64,000 bases of DNA. Source: Halicephalobus mephisto. Taxonomy: Eukaryota > Nematoda > Chromadorea > Rhabditida > Panagrolaimidae. The stretch is from the NCBI GenBank assembly GCA_009193035.1, contig SWDT01000108.1:1-64000 (forward strand). Direction: 5' to 3'. Numbering within the stretch: the stretch's first letter is position 1; each line of letters begins with the position of its first letter. The translations under genes and the position numbers were made by a program. Under the pieces are notes generated by a model that had not been told where the DNA came from, ran no database searches, and saw nothing but the letters and a program-made list of their open reading frames with translations. Shown piece after piece: positions 8,116 through 19,974 of this stretch.

Positions 8116-11100
8116 TTATATTTTTTCTTTTGTTATTTTAGGAGTTACTTCTGATTCTTGTTGGATAGGGTCTTCACTCTCATCTGTTTCTCCAGTTATG
8201 TCGCCGATAGTTGACAAATCATCTGATTTCAAATTTTTGCTTTTTTCAATATCTTCCGAAAACAATTCAACTAGGTCTTTGTCATCACTTTCATTTTTCG
8301 TAATATTTAAAATCGTTTCTGGCACTTGTTGAATAGGGCTTTTGTTGCTGTTTACCTCTTCAGTGACAATGTCCTGAATAGTTGACAAAGTATTTGACCT
8401 CCATTGACTATTTTCTTCATTATCTCTGGGAAATAGTCCAATAGTATTCTTGATCTTATTTTCATTACTATTATCTTTGTCATTCTTGGAGAGCAATCCG
8501 ATGGCACTCTTGATTTTACTTTCATTATCATTTTCTTCTTTATCTTTAGAAAATAGTCCAATGGCGCTCTTGATTTTACTTTCATTACCATTATCTTCGT
8601 CATCCTTAGAGAGCAATCCAATGGCGCTCTTGATCTTACTACTGTTACCATTTTCTTCATTATCTTTGGAGAGCAATCCAATGGCACTCTTGATCTTACT
8701 ACCGTTACTATTGTTACCATTTTCTTCATTATCTTTGGAGAGCAATCCAATGGCGCTTTTGATTTTACTACCGTTACTATTGTTGTCATTTTCTCCATCA
8801 TTCTTGGAGAGCAATCCAATGGCGCTTTTAATCTTACTCTCATTGCCATTTTCTCCATTATCTTTGGAGAGCAATCCAATGGCGCTTTTGATCTTACTAC
8901 CGTTACTATTGTTGTCATTTTCTCCATTACTCTTGGAAAGTAACCCAACAAGCTTTCTGATTTTGCCTTCGTTTCCATCTTGATTTTTTTTGAAAATCAA
9001 TCCAATCAAGCTTCTGTTCTTTTCATTTGTTGTATTCTTCGAACCTGTTTCTGGATCCTGTTGAGTAGGGCTTTGAGTTTCGTTTCCTTCTTCTACTACA
9101 GCCTCTTCAATGGTTGATAAATTATTTGGTCTCACATGGTCATTATTTCGCTTCTTCTTTGAAAATAATCCAATAAACTTTCTAGTTTTACTTTCATTTC
9201 CACTTCCACTTTCATTTTTATTTATATTTTGATTTTCTGGATTTTTCTTAGAAAAGAATCCAAGCAAACCTCCGTTGTTTCCGTTTTTTTGATTCTTCTT
9301 GGAAAAGAATCCAAACAAGCTTCCAAGTTTGCTTCCTTTTATCTTTTCTGCTCGATTCTTCATGGATTTGCTCATACGGTAACCTTTGAGGATAAAAGAA
9401 CAGAGGAGGATAATACCTTGTGAACCGTTAATGATGTGGAATAGAAAATGGTACACTGTAGCCGTTGCTTGAGATAAAGTCAAGTGCTGAAGAAGCCAAG
9501 GAAATCCCAGACTGAATTGAGTAGAGAAAAGAGCAATGACTTTTCCTTTGATGTCTTGATTTCCTTCGGAAGTATTATCAGAAACTCCTCGGATAAATTT
9601 GGAGAGTCCTAATTTTGGAAGGCTCCTCAATGTGATGATGAAAGAACAAACGGCTGCATTGATTCCAAGAATGGTGAGAGGGATAATGACTCCGGCAGCC
9701 AGAAAATCTGGCCTTATCCAACAAAAACTATCATTACGATAGAAGAAGCCGAGTTCTGTTCCTGCTCCAAAACCGATAGCTAGTAGTGTTGGGACGACTG
9801 AAAAGGAGATTGATTTGTATATGGAAAATATATTCTTCCTTAATAAGAAAATAAAAACTTCGAAAAATCAAATAAGATTAAGGTCGAAATAATAACAGAT
9901 TTGCTGGTATTTTAGAGAAAGATATTTTTGCTGAATTTTTCGATTACGACTAAAATAGATTCTTTTAAGTCGGACTATTTTTTATAGTTTTTGGATAAGA
10001 ACACAGCATTAAAGTTTTGAAATTTTTCCCGTGTATTTGCATGATTTTAAATCCTTGCAAAAGCTTAGGAATGTTTCTTCTTAGTTTTCGGTCTTAATCG
10101 AAAAATTCGTATCGAACCAACTGTTTCGGAATTTCGTCACAGATAGTTATACTTTTTATAGTAGTATTATGTTACATTTCTTAAAAATTTTATTTTTAAC
10201 ATCTTTGTGTCGATTAAAGAAAGGACGACAGATTAAAATAGTAACAGAAAACTGTCAATTACTTAACTACTGTATTTTTGAGTACTTTACAAAAATGACC
10301 TTACCAAAAGTGCCGATATAGATGTATTTTGGAGATGTAACTTTAATTAAGAAGTTCTCAATTTTCGGTGTCCAAGAAACGGTCTTTAGAATCTTCCAGG
10401 ATTGAAAAAGCGACAGGATTACACAACTAAAATATTATTTTGAAATATTTAACAATCTAGAAACAGACCTCATCAAGATCCAGTAATTCAAAATGGCCAC
10501 AAATGTACATCCTCCTTTCCCCGTCGTTCTGGATTCGCGTGAAAAAACAACAAAGTTAAGAAAGAAAATCATCTGCAGAAAGTCGTATAAGGTAGTGGAC
10601 TCATCTTTTTCGTTTTTTGGCAAGTATCTAACTGCCATTTGGCCGATAAAGCTGTTTTTGGCCACAGGAACAAGTAATCCAACATAAATGACATTCAAGA
10701 AAATAAGAGAAAGCATAGATCCAATAGAAAACACATAGTTCACTACCGTTAAAACTATACTGCAGATAACAGGGTCTAAAGCAGATCCATCGACGATCAT
10801 AGTGAAGTCATTTAGACGATTGCAGGAAGATTCGTAGAATCCACCTTTTTCCTTGACGCCGCAGGTATCTCGGGACCAGGAACTTTGGGAATCATCAAAC
10901 CAAGTTGTCTTCATTTTTCCGTGAAGACTAACTCCATACTGAAAAGTTTTAAAATCACATTATCATAAAAATTATAAACGAATGCTATTTCTAAATTATC
11001 TACATAAGGACTTTCCAATAATTCCCAGAATCTTCAATTTCAGCTGTTGAATTAAAAAACCCATTTAATTGGGAAATATTCGTACAATTTCCACGAAATT

Positions 11101-13512
11101 ATGGCTGATTTTTAATTTAGGAATAAAATTCTCTTACATTTTTCTTATTAAATTTCATGTTAGTGAGGGTTTGTTCCTTTCCTTGCACCAGAACCTTGTG
11201 GAGGATAAAATTTCCTTCGAATTCAATCACTTTTACGAATTTAGTACCTTTGGAAGTCATAGCTGTTGCTGAAGTTACTATTCCATTAGTTTGCAGAAAT
11301 CCTATGTCACATTGATGACCATAATCCGTAGATGTTGAGGACGTAGTAGCAGCCAACTCCTCAGGCTTTTTTGAAACGAAATTCCTTGCCGGAAGCAGTC
11401 CAGATGAATGAGTTGCATTCCCCACAAAGAACTTCTGATTACGGTAAACTGAGTAAAATACTCGATTCGTGTTTCCCCGACAAGCTGTGGTAGGATCAAT
11501 GGCAATGGAAGCTACAGTATCTTTATGGGGTGTTTCTCCAAAGGAATCTCCATGGTCAGAGATGCCGTAGAGATTTGGATTACTTGAATTACAGTCCACA
11601 GGTCTTCCTATTAGAGCTATGTTGTTTCCAGATAGGTAACTGACGACAGGAGGGGAGTTGATCATCATCCTGCTAATAGACTTAAGTAAAGTTGATCCAG
11701 TTCCCTGATTGTCATTATTTGCATTTTCATATGTTGATGTTGGAGCTTCAATTAAGCCATCTAAGAAGTAAGCCATTCCGTGAAAGTCTTCCTCCTTCAT
11801 TTTTTCCACTTTAGAGCAGATCTCAAAAATGCCAACAGCAACAGATAACTCTTTCCCTGTGAGTTTAGTGATATTCAGTGAACTCAGAGTGTCACCCATG
11901 ATGGAAGAGATATTTCCGGGTTGTAGCTGGGTCCCCTAAAAAGGCATAGCGATATTAGATAAGAAATTTTCGACTGTGGTCTTATCTAGAGAAATTTGTC
12001 CTCTTTTTAGATTTAATGAAGTACTTACATTCAATAAATCACAATATATTTCTTCTGCCTTGGTTTCTGGGTCTGCACAGTTGACACCAGGAATTGCCGT
12101 GGTTGGTGGGGAAGTCGTTGAAATATTCGATGAATAAGTAGAAAAAGTTTCTGTTGATATAATCGTTGTAATCTCCGTATTTTCTGCAGAAGTCGTTCTT
12201 GTTGTGGAACTCTCATTTGGTCCTAAAGGAACCAAAAATTAATTGAAAACCGAAAAATAATTTTTTCGAATCATTAACTACAAGTGATAAAAGCAGAAGT
12301 GGATTCAGCACAAACATTAAAACTGATATCGGGCATGCATGTTGTTGGATCCGTTTTCCTGATACACCTATTGTGATTACAGATTATTTAAGGAATATCA
12401 TAAAAGTTTGTATTGAAAGATAAGTATAGAATTTGTGCATTTGCATTTTTCAATTTTTGGTGAATGAAATTTCGTACATTTATCTCATTTTCTCATTCCA
12501 TAAGAATGGTTAGCAAACATTTAACATATAATTTGAATATATATTCGGTAAACTGCAAACTGAACTGTAACTTTTTCAACTGATCCCTTCGGGCAAAGTA
12601 TCTTATCTTTTAAGTCAAATAAAGAAATAATCTAGTAATCCCACATAGGAAGAAGAAAACAAAAATCCTTTGCTGAAACAACAAAGTGAATTGAAGATAT
12701 TTTTCAATGATTTTCTTGGAATCGATAAAATATTTGTCGACTTATTTAAGTTCTTTGTTTAATTCCAGAACTAAAGAACAACACGATATCAGAGCTATTA
12801 GAAGAAAATGATCAACTATCACAGAGCACAAAAATTTTACTTATGATGTAATCTTGAAGGGACTTTTTAGAATAAATAACAAAGTATTTGAATTAGAATT
12901 TACCCCTAAAGGAATTACTCTAGGAAAATAAACTTACCCTGAGAACATTGCGGAGCTGAAGACAATTCTACCGAACAAGCAGAATATTCAAAAATGTAAT
13001 TTCCACTAACAGTTATCGTCCCATTGAAAGAACCTGCTCCACATGTTATTGAATTGGGGGACTCAACATTACTGCCGGTATTTATAACAAACTCATCAGC
13101 ATTTAAATCTATTTCGAAATTCCCCTGTGGCCAGATATCGAAAACCGAACCTTGTTGAGTGTACTGAAAACGAATAATCATAGAACCAGTTCCTGTAGAA
13201 ACGGTACAGGAAGAGGAACATCTGAAAGTATCAATTACAGTAAATTTTCATTTATTCTAAAACTTACTCTGTATTCTTCTGATTCGTACCGTCATTGACG
13301 ATAATTTGAATCGAATTTGGTTCTGATGATCCTTTATAAGCAACACAGGCATAAACTGGGTCACTGACTAAATTTGCAGTGACGGATATTGTTGATTGAA
13401 CCATGACTCCAGATTCACTGGTGTAAGTGGAGTTTACAAGGAACTCAGTCCATGCTCGTACTCCGCGTGAAGCTAATACAATAAATATAAAAACAATTCG
13501 AAAATAGGTCAT
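8116..13512 (-). CDS. Adhesion-type (family B2-like) G protein-coupled receptor with a repeat-rich cytoplasmic tail
   Basis: About nine exons, roughly 1,250-1,300 residues. ATG at 13512 gives a signal peptide (MTYFRIVFIFIVLASRG). An extracellular region with about six cysteines follows (13267-12938), then a Ser/Thr-rich stalk (12223-12028), a GAIN-type domain (11938-11140), and a GPS-like motif at about 10810-10940. Seven membrane segments follow: TM1-3 (10800-10470), TM3-4 (10426-10309) and TM4-7 in the last exon (from 9797), including the extracellular-loop SFCWI motif. The GPS reads SSCNRLNDFT, where cleavable receptors have HL(T/S); both key residues are changed and the first GPS Cys is missing. 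The tail holds nine units around SKIKSAIGLLSKDN. The ligand is unknown. No frame breaks seen. Confidence 0.8.
8420..8990 (-). repeat. In-frame tandem repeat in the GPCR tail (57-69 bp units)
   Basis: Nine successive units in the receptor's C-terminal tail. Seven carry an exact SKIKSAIGL core; the first (GKIRKLVGL) and last (NKIKNTIGL) are diverged. Each core is followed by an acidic Asp/Glu/Asn-rich linker of variable length, so units are 19, 20 or 23 codons. All length changes keep the frame, which argues for selection on the protein. A looser version of the motif (LLGFFSKKN, LIGLIFKKN) extends back to about 9340. Confidence 0.9.
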
Positions 13513-15060
13513 ATTTTACAAATTCTATTCACATAATCCGAAATAACGATTTAAGATGAGGATCGTATTGTAAAAAGAATTTTTTGCAGAGTTAAACAGC
13601 TTCTTTTCCTGATAAGAATTACATGAGTGATGATTAAACATGTACGTTGAAACTCATAAAATACTTTTTTCTGAGAAAATATCGATAAATGTCTTTGCAC
13701 ATGAGGTGGCTTGCAGTAACTTCATTGAAAATTAGATCTGCAAGCAAAATCGGATATTTATACTCTTAGTTTTGCAATTTATTTTCTAAAAATATAGACT
13801 TATCATAGTTATTGTAGCAATTAAGCTTTTAGATGTAGTTGTATCAAAAACATTTTCGTCGGAGATATCTTTTACAAATGATAACATTATAGATTTTCAC
13901 CGTATTGATAACTCTTACTTAATTTTTTTGTCTTTTGCAGTTCCTAAGGTAAAAAATTTGAATTTCAAACTGTTAGCTGAACTGTTTAGAAATGTCGGTG
14001 TTTTGAGTTTTGTATAGACCATCAATCGAGTTAAATTTCATCTTCTGTATACAAGTGCATTAAAACTCAAGAAGTAACTTGACTTGCATGAATCATCAAC
14101 AAGTCTTCATTTAGATGTTCAGTGACTTTCAGTAGCGATCAGAGATTGTGGAGATAAATTCTACCATGAAATCGCTTAAAACATGACAAATTTATTTATT
14201 CCCAAATGCAGATAAAAATTAGCGTCAAAGCTAATTAAAGAAAAGAATACAGTTCACTACAAACAACTTTTAAATTTAAATTATTTTATATTACCAGTGT
14301 AGATATGTTTACCATAAGATAAACTCGTTGTGAAGGAGTTTTGTTGATTGAAGACTAAAGGAAAATATAGACTATATCATAACTCGCAGCAACATTCATA
14401 TTAAATTTCAGAGAATTGTTGTCGTTAATATGTTTATCATTTACCCGGCTTAATTTATTGCTCTTGACGTAACAAGTTCTTCTGTTCATTTCGAATTCAT
14501 AACTCATCTCCCAAAAATAATCATATCATATATTATAAAGAGCGGAAATGGGCGTTGTTATGAAATTGTCTCGACGCGAATATCAGGGATCTCATGAGAA
14601 CTACAGTAACTTACGCATTGATTTTAATTTTTTTTCGCAATATTTGTTTCGTAATTTATGTGCGGGTAATTTCGTAATTGGTGCTGTGCGAATGTAGGTT
14701 TTATTTACTTTTGCGCATCCATTATTGTGTTAAAGTACTGATAGATGATGAAGCAGTAGTTGGTACCTCTGTTATTCCTATGCGAAGAGATCGTCCACGA
14801 AATCATTCCATCGCGGGTAGGCAAAATTACTACTGGCGCTCGGATGACAGCAATGCTTACGATACTTTCAAGATCAACGCATTAGACAAAGAAGAATATA
14901 TGATTGCCTTTCGGAAGCAGAAAGAGCAGACTACCTCCTGCAGAGACAAATAAATATGTAGGTAAGTTTATATATTATTAAAGTAAATAATATTAAAATC
15001 CTTTCAGAAATCTACAAAACTGAAAGTAGCTATTTTTGATGATGACTTTATTCTTTCAAT
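13513..15060. other. Intergenic stretch upstream of the GPCR gene
   Basis: Holds the GPCR 5' flank and a 91-codon plus-strand open frame at 14678-14953 without a recognised domain. That frame may belong to the 5' part of the Helitron relic that follows, but nothing in it matches a Helitron domain I know. No tandem repeat seen. Confidence 0.3.
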
Positions 15061-15069
15061 GTGAAATTT

Positions 15070-16200
15070 GTTGGATGCTATGGATATCGAATGTATCTGT
15101 TATCATACACGTCACTTCCACTTTGAGCAAGAAAAATCTCAAATAAGGTTTGATCAAGTCAATCTTACTATGTCTACTTGCCCTCAAACTAATGACATTT
15201 CTTGAAGATGATCATGTCTATGCAGAAAATCTCAGAAAGAATATTAGAAGATACGACAATGCTTTTGCCATGACATCTCTGCCGGTGAAATTAGACTTTT
15301 CAAGAAATTATGGTCTATTCTTAAACTTCATGGCCAAATCTACTATCTGCTGATGACAGTTGAATGATGATATTTTCCCGAAGTATCTTCAGCTCTACTT
15401 CTTAAATTCAAATGAAGCTGATCGTGAGCAATTAGGTTATCTAGGCAATGACACTTTGTTGCTTTGTGTTATAACTACTTTGGCGCATTTGCTAAATGAG
15501 AATAATGTCTATGTTAAATCATTTAAAATGATGAAAGACATTATAGAAAGAAATCTCAAGCTAAACGCCAGAATAGGCTATCTTTTGTTTTATTAAAGCA
15601 AGCTGGATAGAAATTAATAATAAGTTCTTGGACAATCTTCCTGAGGACACGAAAACTTGAAAGTATGGATAAATCTGAATGTAATGATCAAATTGATAAT
15701 GATCTTACTATTAAATTTCTTAACAGCTTGATACTTGCAAGATATTCATCATATGACCTGCATCTCAAAAAAGGAGCTACAGAGAAGCTTCGTGATTTAC
15801 ATGTTAATAAGGCCCTGTACAATGGTACCAGGCTAACTATACAATATATGGATAAATATATTTTAGGATGTAAAGTCGCAGTTGGTAATAATAAAGATCA
15901 GTGCATATTGATCTTGCGCATCGCCTTTTCCGTAGGAGAAGACAATTCATTGTTTTGTTTAAAGCATAGGTAATTCCCAACAAGATTAGCTTTCACTATA
16001 GTTATTAACAGAAGTGAAGGCCAAAATTTTCGTAGAATAGGTTTATATCTACCCATTCCAATCTTCTCCCACAACCAACTATATGTGGCTTGCCCTAGAA
16101 TACGTAGTAGAGAAGATTTAAAAATTTGAATCCCAAAAGGGAAAATCCTAATAATGTAGTTTATAAAGAATTATTGTAGGTCTTAATATATATATTGTGT
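15070..16200 (+). pseudogene. Decayed Helitron Rep/helicase gene
   Basis: Broken plus-strand frames line up with the Helitron replicase in order. First a Cys/His segment with HFHFEQEKSQ; then ENLRKNIRRYDNAFAMTS at 15205-15285, the Helitron helicase-like domain; then IFPKYLQLYFLNSNEADRE near 15370. After a deletion comes the far C-terminus of the PIF1-like helicase: YDLHLKKGATEKLRDL, NKALYNGTRLT, then FPTRLAFTIVIN and IFSHNQLYVACPRIRS. Stops and shifts occur at about 15352, 15594 and 15970. The Rep catalytic HUH/YY residues and helicase motifs I-III are not visible. It is a dead fragment of a rolling-circle transposon. Confidence 0.75.
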
Positions 16201-16300
16201 TGCTATTTTTAAGGTTTTAGAATATGAATAGATGTATATAATTTTTAAACGAATTAAAAACATCTAAAACAATCAAAACGGCAGCTTCTAAGAGCAAAGA

Positions 16301-16328
16301 GCCCGCCGAAGGCGGGCTGTTTCGCTTG
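16301..16328 (+). mobile_element. Probable Helitron 3' terminus: GC-rich hairpin plus CTTG end
   Basis: A perfect 7-bp stem, GCCCGCC-GAA-GGCGGGC (16301-16317), stands out in AT-rich DNA. It is followed 7 bases later by CTTG at 16325-16328 and then T. Helitrons end in a short hairpin about 10-12 bases before CTRR, and insert between A and T. The position just downstream of the helicase remnant and the spacing fit; the CTTG in place of CTRR is one base off. Confidence 0.65.
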
Positions 16329-16466
16329 TATTATTTAAAATCCATGTTCTGAATCTTGTATAGTATCTAAATACTTTGAATCATGCATTACTTTATTCCT
16401 ATCTTTCAGAACTAATGATTTCACTTTTAATTAAGTTTTGAAACGGGTTTTTAAAGTATGGATTGA

Positions 16467-19121
16467 TTAAGGTTTCAAAATTCCCAAAAAAGCTAAAAAG
16501 GCCGATAAAAAATAGAGTGAGATTGAAAAAGATCGAGAATAGCCCGTTGATGAAACGGAACAGAAGCTAGCATTCAAGAACATTGGGGAGTACGAGTTAT
16601 TATCTGAAAATCTAGGTTTATCTCGATTAACTGAAGTCACACTTACATTGGGTTACTGTAGTTATGCAAGGAGATGAAGAAGTAAAAACTGGCTGAACCA
16701 ATTTCCCGTTAGAAGCCTGCATGTCAAACATGTGGAAACCGTTAGGAGCGAAGGAAGTGGAGAAGAACAACTTGTATACTGCACCATCAGTTTCCGCTAT
16801 GGAGCAGTTCTTCAAACTAGTAGTAGATCCTTTACAGTTGTAGATGTAGTATTCGTTGTAATAGTAGAACAATTCGTAATTGCTCTGATTCTGGAAGGTC
16901 GTGAAGAGATTCGGGAAAATCTGAAAAACTCCCGATGCCACCATAACGTTAGCCTTGTAGGTAGAGAGAATCCTGCTATTAAAATTCGAGTTGTTGGCAA
17001 TAATCAGGATCAAATTGTAAGAAGAATAGGTTTCAGAAGACGGAGTAGTTTTCTGACTAGAAGTAGTTTTCTGATTAGAAGTAGTTTCCTGGTTGGGAGA
17101 CCAAGTGGTTGAAGGAACTGGATTTTGCCATTTGGAACAGCAGAATGTGGACTTCGAAGAGACTTCATTATTCACTAGAATTATTAATTACCAAAATCTG
17201 TATTTGTTATTTTTCGGTAATGAGTGATAACTAGGAGAGAAAAATAAATTTTTCTAAATAATGGACACGAAGCAAAAAATAATCAAACAATGATAGCGAT
17301 AGATTCCAGATGAGGATTATACACTCTTGAAATCAGTTCTAGAACGTAGTAATAAGATCTAATATCAATTTTGAAGATACTTTCAGCCCTGCTTTATCTG
17401 AATCTTTCTAGAAAATTTTTGCTCTATTTAGGGTGATTTTCCTTAGGAAATTTCGATCCAAATATTTCTAGAAACCTCTCATTAGATTTAATATGGATCC
17501 TTCAAGAATATTCCAGCTCAATCTAAATATTCAAAAAGCTTCAGACTAGATTTTAGTCCAGTCTAGCAAGACCTAACTCAATGACAAATTTGTAGAAAGA
17601 TTTTTAAATATCCTGGAAATCATTCGTCTCCAGAATTCTCTAAGACCAATATTATTTAAGGAAACTCACTGTCTTTATATGAGGTCTCAATAGGTCCTTG
17701 TTGGTAACTAGAACATGGATTCTGGGGAGTGAAGGGCTCGCTTCCGTTCTTCAATAATGTTCCATTTCTGTATTCAAATGCTCCAGCTACAGTATGCCAG
17801 TGGACTTTTTGTTGACTTGAATCATTTATATCCACAAAGAAAACAAACTGACTGTCGTTAACACCTTTAGTATCGTAAAGTTGGGCGACACAGGTACTTT
17901 GGGGGTTCTGTATTGTTCCATTACAATTTCCCAGGTATCCATAGTTGATGCTCTGAATGTACTCCAGAGGCATCTGAGTGTTCGTTGTAAAATTGACACC
18001 TCGAATTGTCATGTTGTTTCCAACAAATTGTTGGTAAACTAGTTGCAGATTAGCCAAGGTCATTGAATTGTTATAGAATTCGATATCTGAAGTGTACTCC
18101 AAACAAATATCTGAAATTAATCAAATTTTATTATTTAAAAAACCGGGACTTTCTGAAAGTATGTGTTTGATGAAGGTTTATCAATGAACATCCTGAAGGA
18201 ATCAGAAACATGAAGAATAAATTAGAATAGAAATATTTTTATATACGACAAACTTTGACTTAATCTTTTAATGGAAATTCTTCCTTACAGTGAACGTGAA
18301 TTAGTCTATTATTCCGTTTCTAAAGATAAGAAATAATGAGTAATTTTCAAGTTGATCTTGATTTTGGGACAACTATACAAAAAAATTGTTTTTACATAAA
18401 CTTTTTTCAAAATATTTCCACACATTGAAATTCCAATATTATATGAATTATAACTCCTTATTATGTTTGAGGGGTCCTTATACTGATAAACAAATGATTC
18501 TATCAATAATGAAGAATAAATTAATTTAAAGTCTTACTGTCCACAGGGATAGGGTCCTGTAACGTCTCCCATCGATTGCAACAGTACTTCAATCCCATAG
18601 TATATTCAGGGATGGATAAAATCTGAAACACAAATTGAAGAAATTAAATTAATGTCAGTCACTTTTTCCCATCCTGCGACACAAGGCTTATCCGGATTCA
18701 GCATCATGCCATTGTTTCGGAAGACAGTACCTTTGAAATAAGTAATGTCATAAAGAACCGTGATAATTACTTCATATTCTTTGATTACTGTAGCCAATTG
18801 CAGTACTCCGTTCCCATCGATGAAAGTGAAACTACAGTTTTTGTTGTGAAAAGGACATTGATATTCTTTGTACGTAACTTCAGAGTAAAAACTTAATTGA
18901 CTAATGGAGTAAGAATCATTTACAGTATAGAGCTTAGGGTTAGAAATTTCCACGGTTTCATAACCATAAGGAATAGGCTCGTATGCCAAATCCAACTCGT
19001 ATGTCAACAAAAGACTCGTACCATATGTGACATTTGTCAAGGCATGAAGTCCGGTACACAGAGTAGAAGATCCATCAACTTCAAAAATCAAAAATCTGAA
19101 GAAAAAAATAAGAAGCAACAT
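16467..19121 (-). CDS. Extracellular protein with three divergent tandem Cys-ended domains and a hydrophobic C-terminal tail
   Basis: Five exons: 19121-18673, about 18632-18535, about 18111-17667, 17175-16628 and about 16604-16467. The start gives a signal peptide (MLLLIFFFRFLIFEVDG). Three domains of about 120-150 residues follow. Each is rich in Asn-linked glycosylation sites and aromatic residues and ends in PDKPC, TPQNPC or SSSPC. Linkers carry a CC-x2-W motif (YCCNRW, FCCSKW). A Ser/Thr/Gln stalk (TTSNQKTTSSQKTT) precedes domain 3. The last exon ends in a hydrophobic run (LYFLSAFLAFLGILKP), suggesting a GPI anchor or a single membrane span. I do not recognise the domain. It sits next to an adhesion GPCR with a similarly Cys/Thr-rich ectodomain, so a surface role is plausible. 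Confidence 0.65.
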
Positions 19122-19797
19122 GTTTCGAGAAGTAAGAGAGAATTTGTGATGATAAATTCTTCAAACAACAAACTAAACAGGCTTTGTGATAAGGAACTAT
19201 GACTATCCCAAAAACTAAAAGTTCAATGATCTCATTTAATTTAACGATCATTCTAGGTACCTTTGTACTTTTCGGATACAAAAAAATATTCTTAGAATAG
19301 AATAATAATACCCGTCGATTTTCAATCTAAAATAAAAGGTAAGAGCTCTTTTTCAGATTCTAGAAATTCAGATTTCGTCCAATTGTTGTTATTTAAATTC
19401 GAAATCATTTAGTTTTTTACTAAATTTCTTCATCAATATGTATTTCAATACATATACTGCCGCAAATGCTGTAAACTCGTCTTTTAAAAATTATCGACAA
19501 ATTGACAGTTTATAATTTACTAAATGTTGTATTTTCTACCAAATACAGTTGAGTTAAATATCAGCGATTCGGTCGATAAAGTACTTCGTAATTACTTTCG
19601 TGAGTTTCCTAATTTCTCGAAAATTAATTTCACATTGCTGTTATTTTGACCAAAATTACATATAATATTTATTCTTGAGTATTGGTGTTTGACCGGTTTC
19701 GGAATGCTACTTGGGACAAGTAAAATTACTGACTCATATCATATTATTTCAAAAATCAAAAAGTAAATGTTACAAAGTTCTCCCGACATATACTTTT

Positions 19798-19856
19798 GGA
19801 AGCTTCCAGAATCCAAAGTTTGTTTTGACATTTTTCAATAGATTCTAGAAGGTTCT
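19798..19856. promoter_or_regulatory. Two perfect heat-shock-element trimers
   Basis: gGAAgcTTCcaGAAt at 19798-19812 and aTTCtaGAAggTTCt at 19842-19856 both fit three alternating nGAAn pentamers exactly. They lie about 700 bp upstream of the extracellular-protein gene (start 19121, minus) and about 120-180 bp beyond the SLC34 stop codon. They could serve HSF-1, or be chance products of the TTCTAGAA-rich repeats seen across the window. Confidence 0.4.
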
Positions 19857-19974
19857 ACAAACTTTGGTGAAATTTCGAAAAAAGCTAGAAACCAATAAAA
19901 TTCTTTAAAATCTTAGAATTTTCTACTAGATTCTAAAAGCTCATATAATTTGGAATCTCTTAAACTTTGAGAGA

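Noticed and set aside
8352..8983. Long open frames on both strands over the GPCR tail repeats (208 and 177 codons)
   Set aside because: They are other-frame readings of the same tandem repeat. The receptor frame is the only one joined to membrane segments and splice sites.
14678..14953. 91-codon plus-strand frame before the Helitron relic
   Set aside because: No known domain, no splice partner and no clear start context. Possibly Helitron debris, but unsupported.
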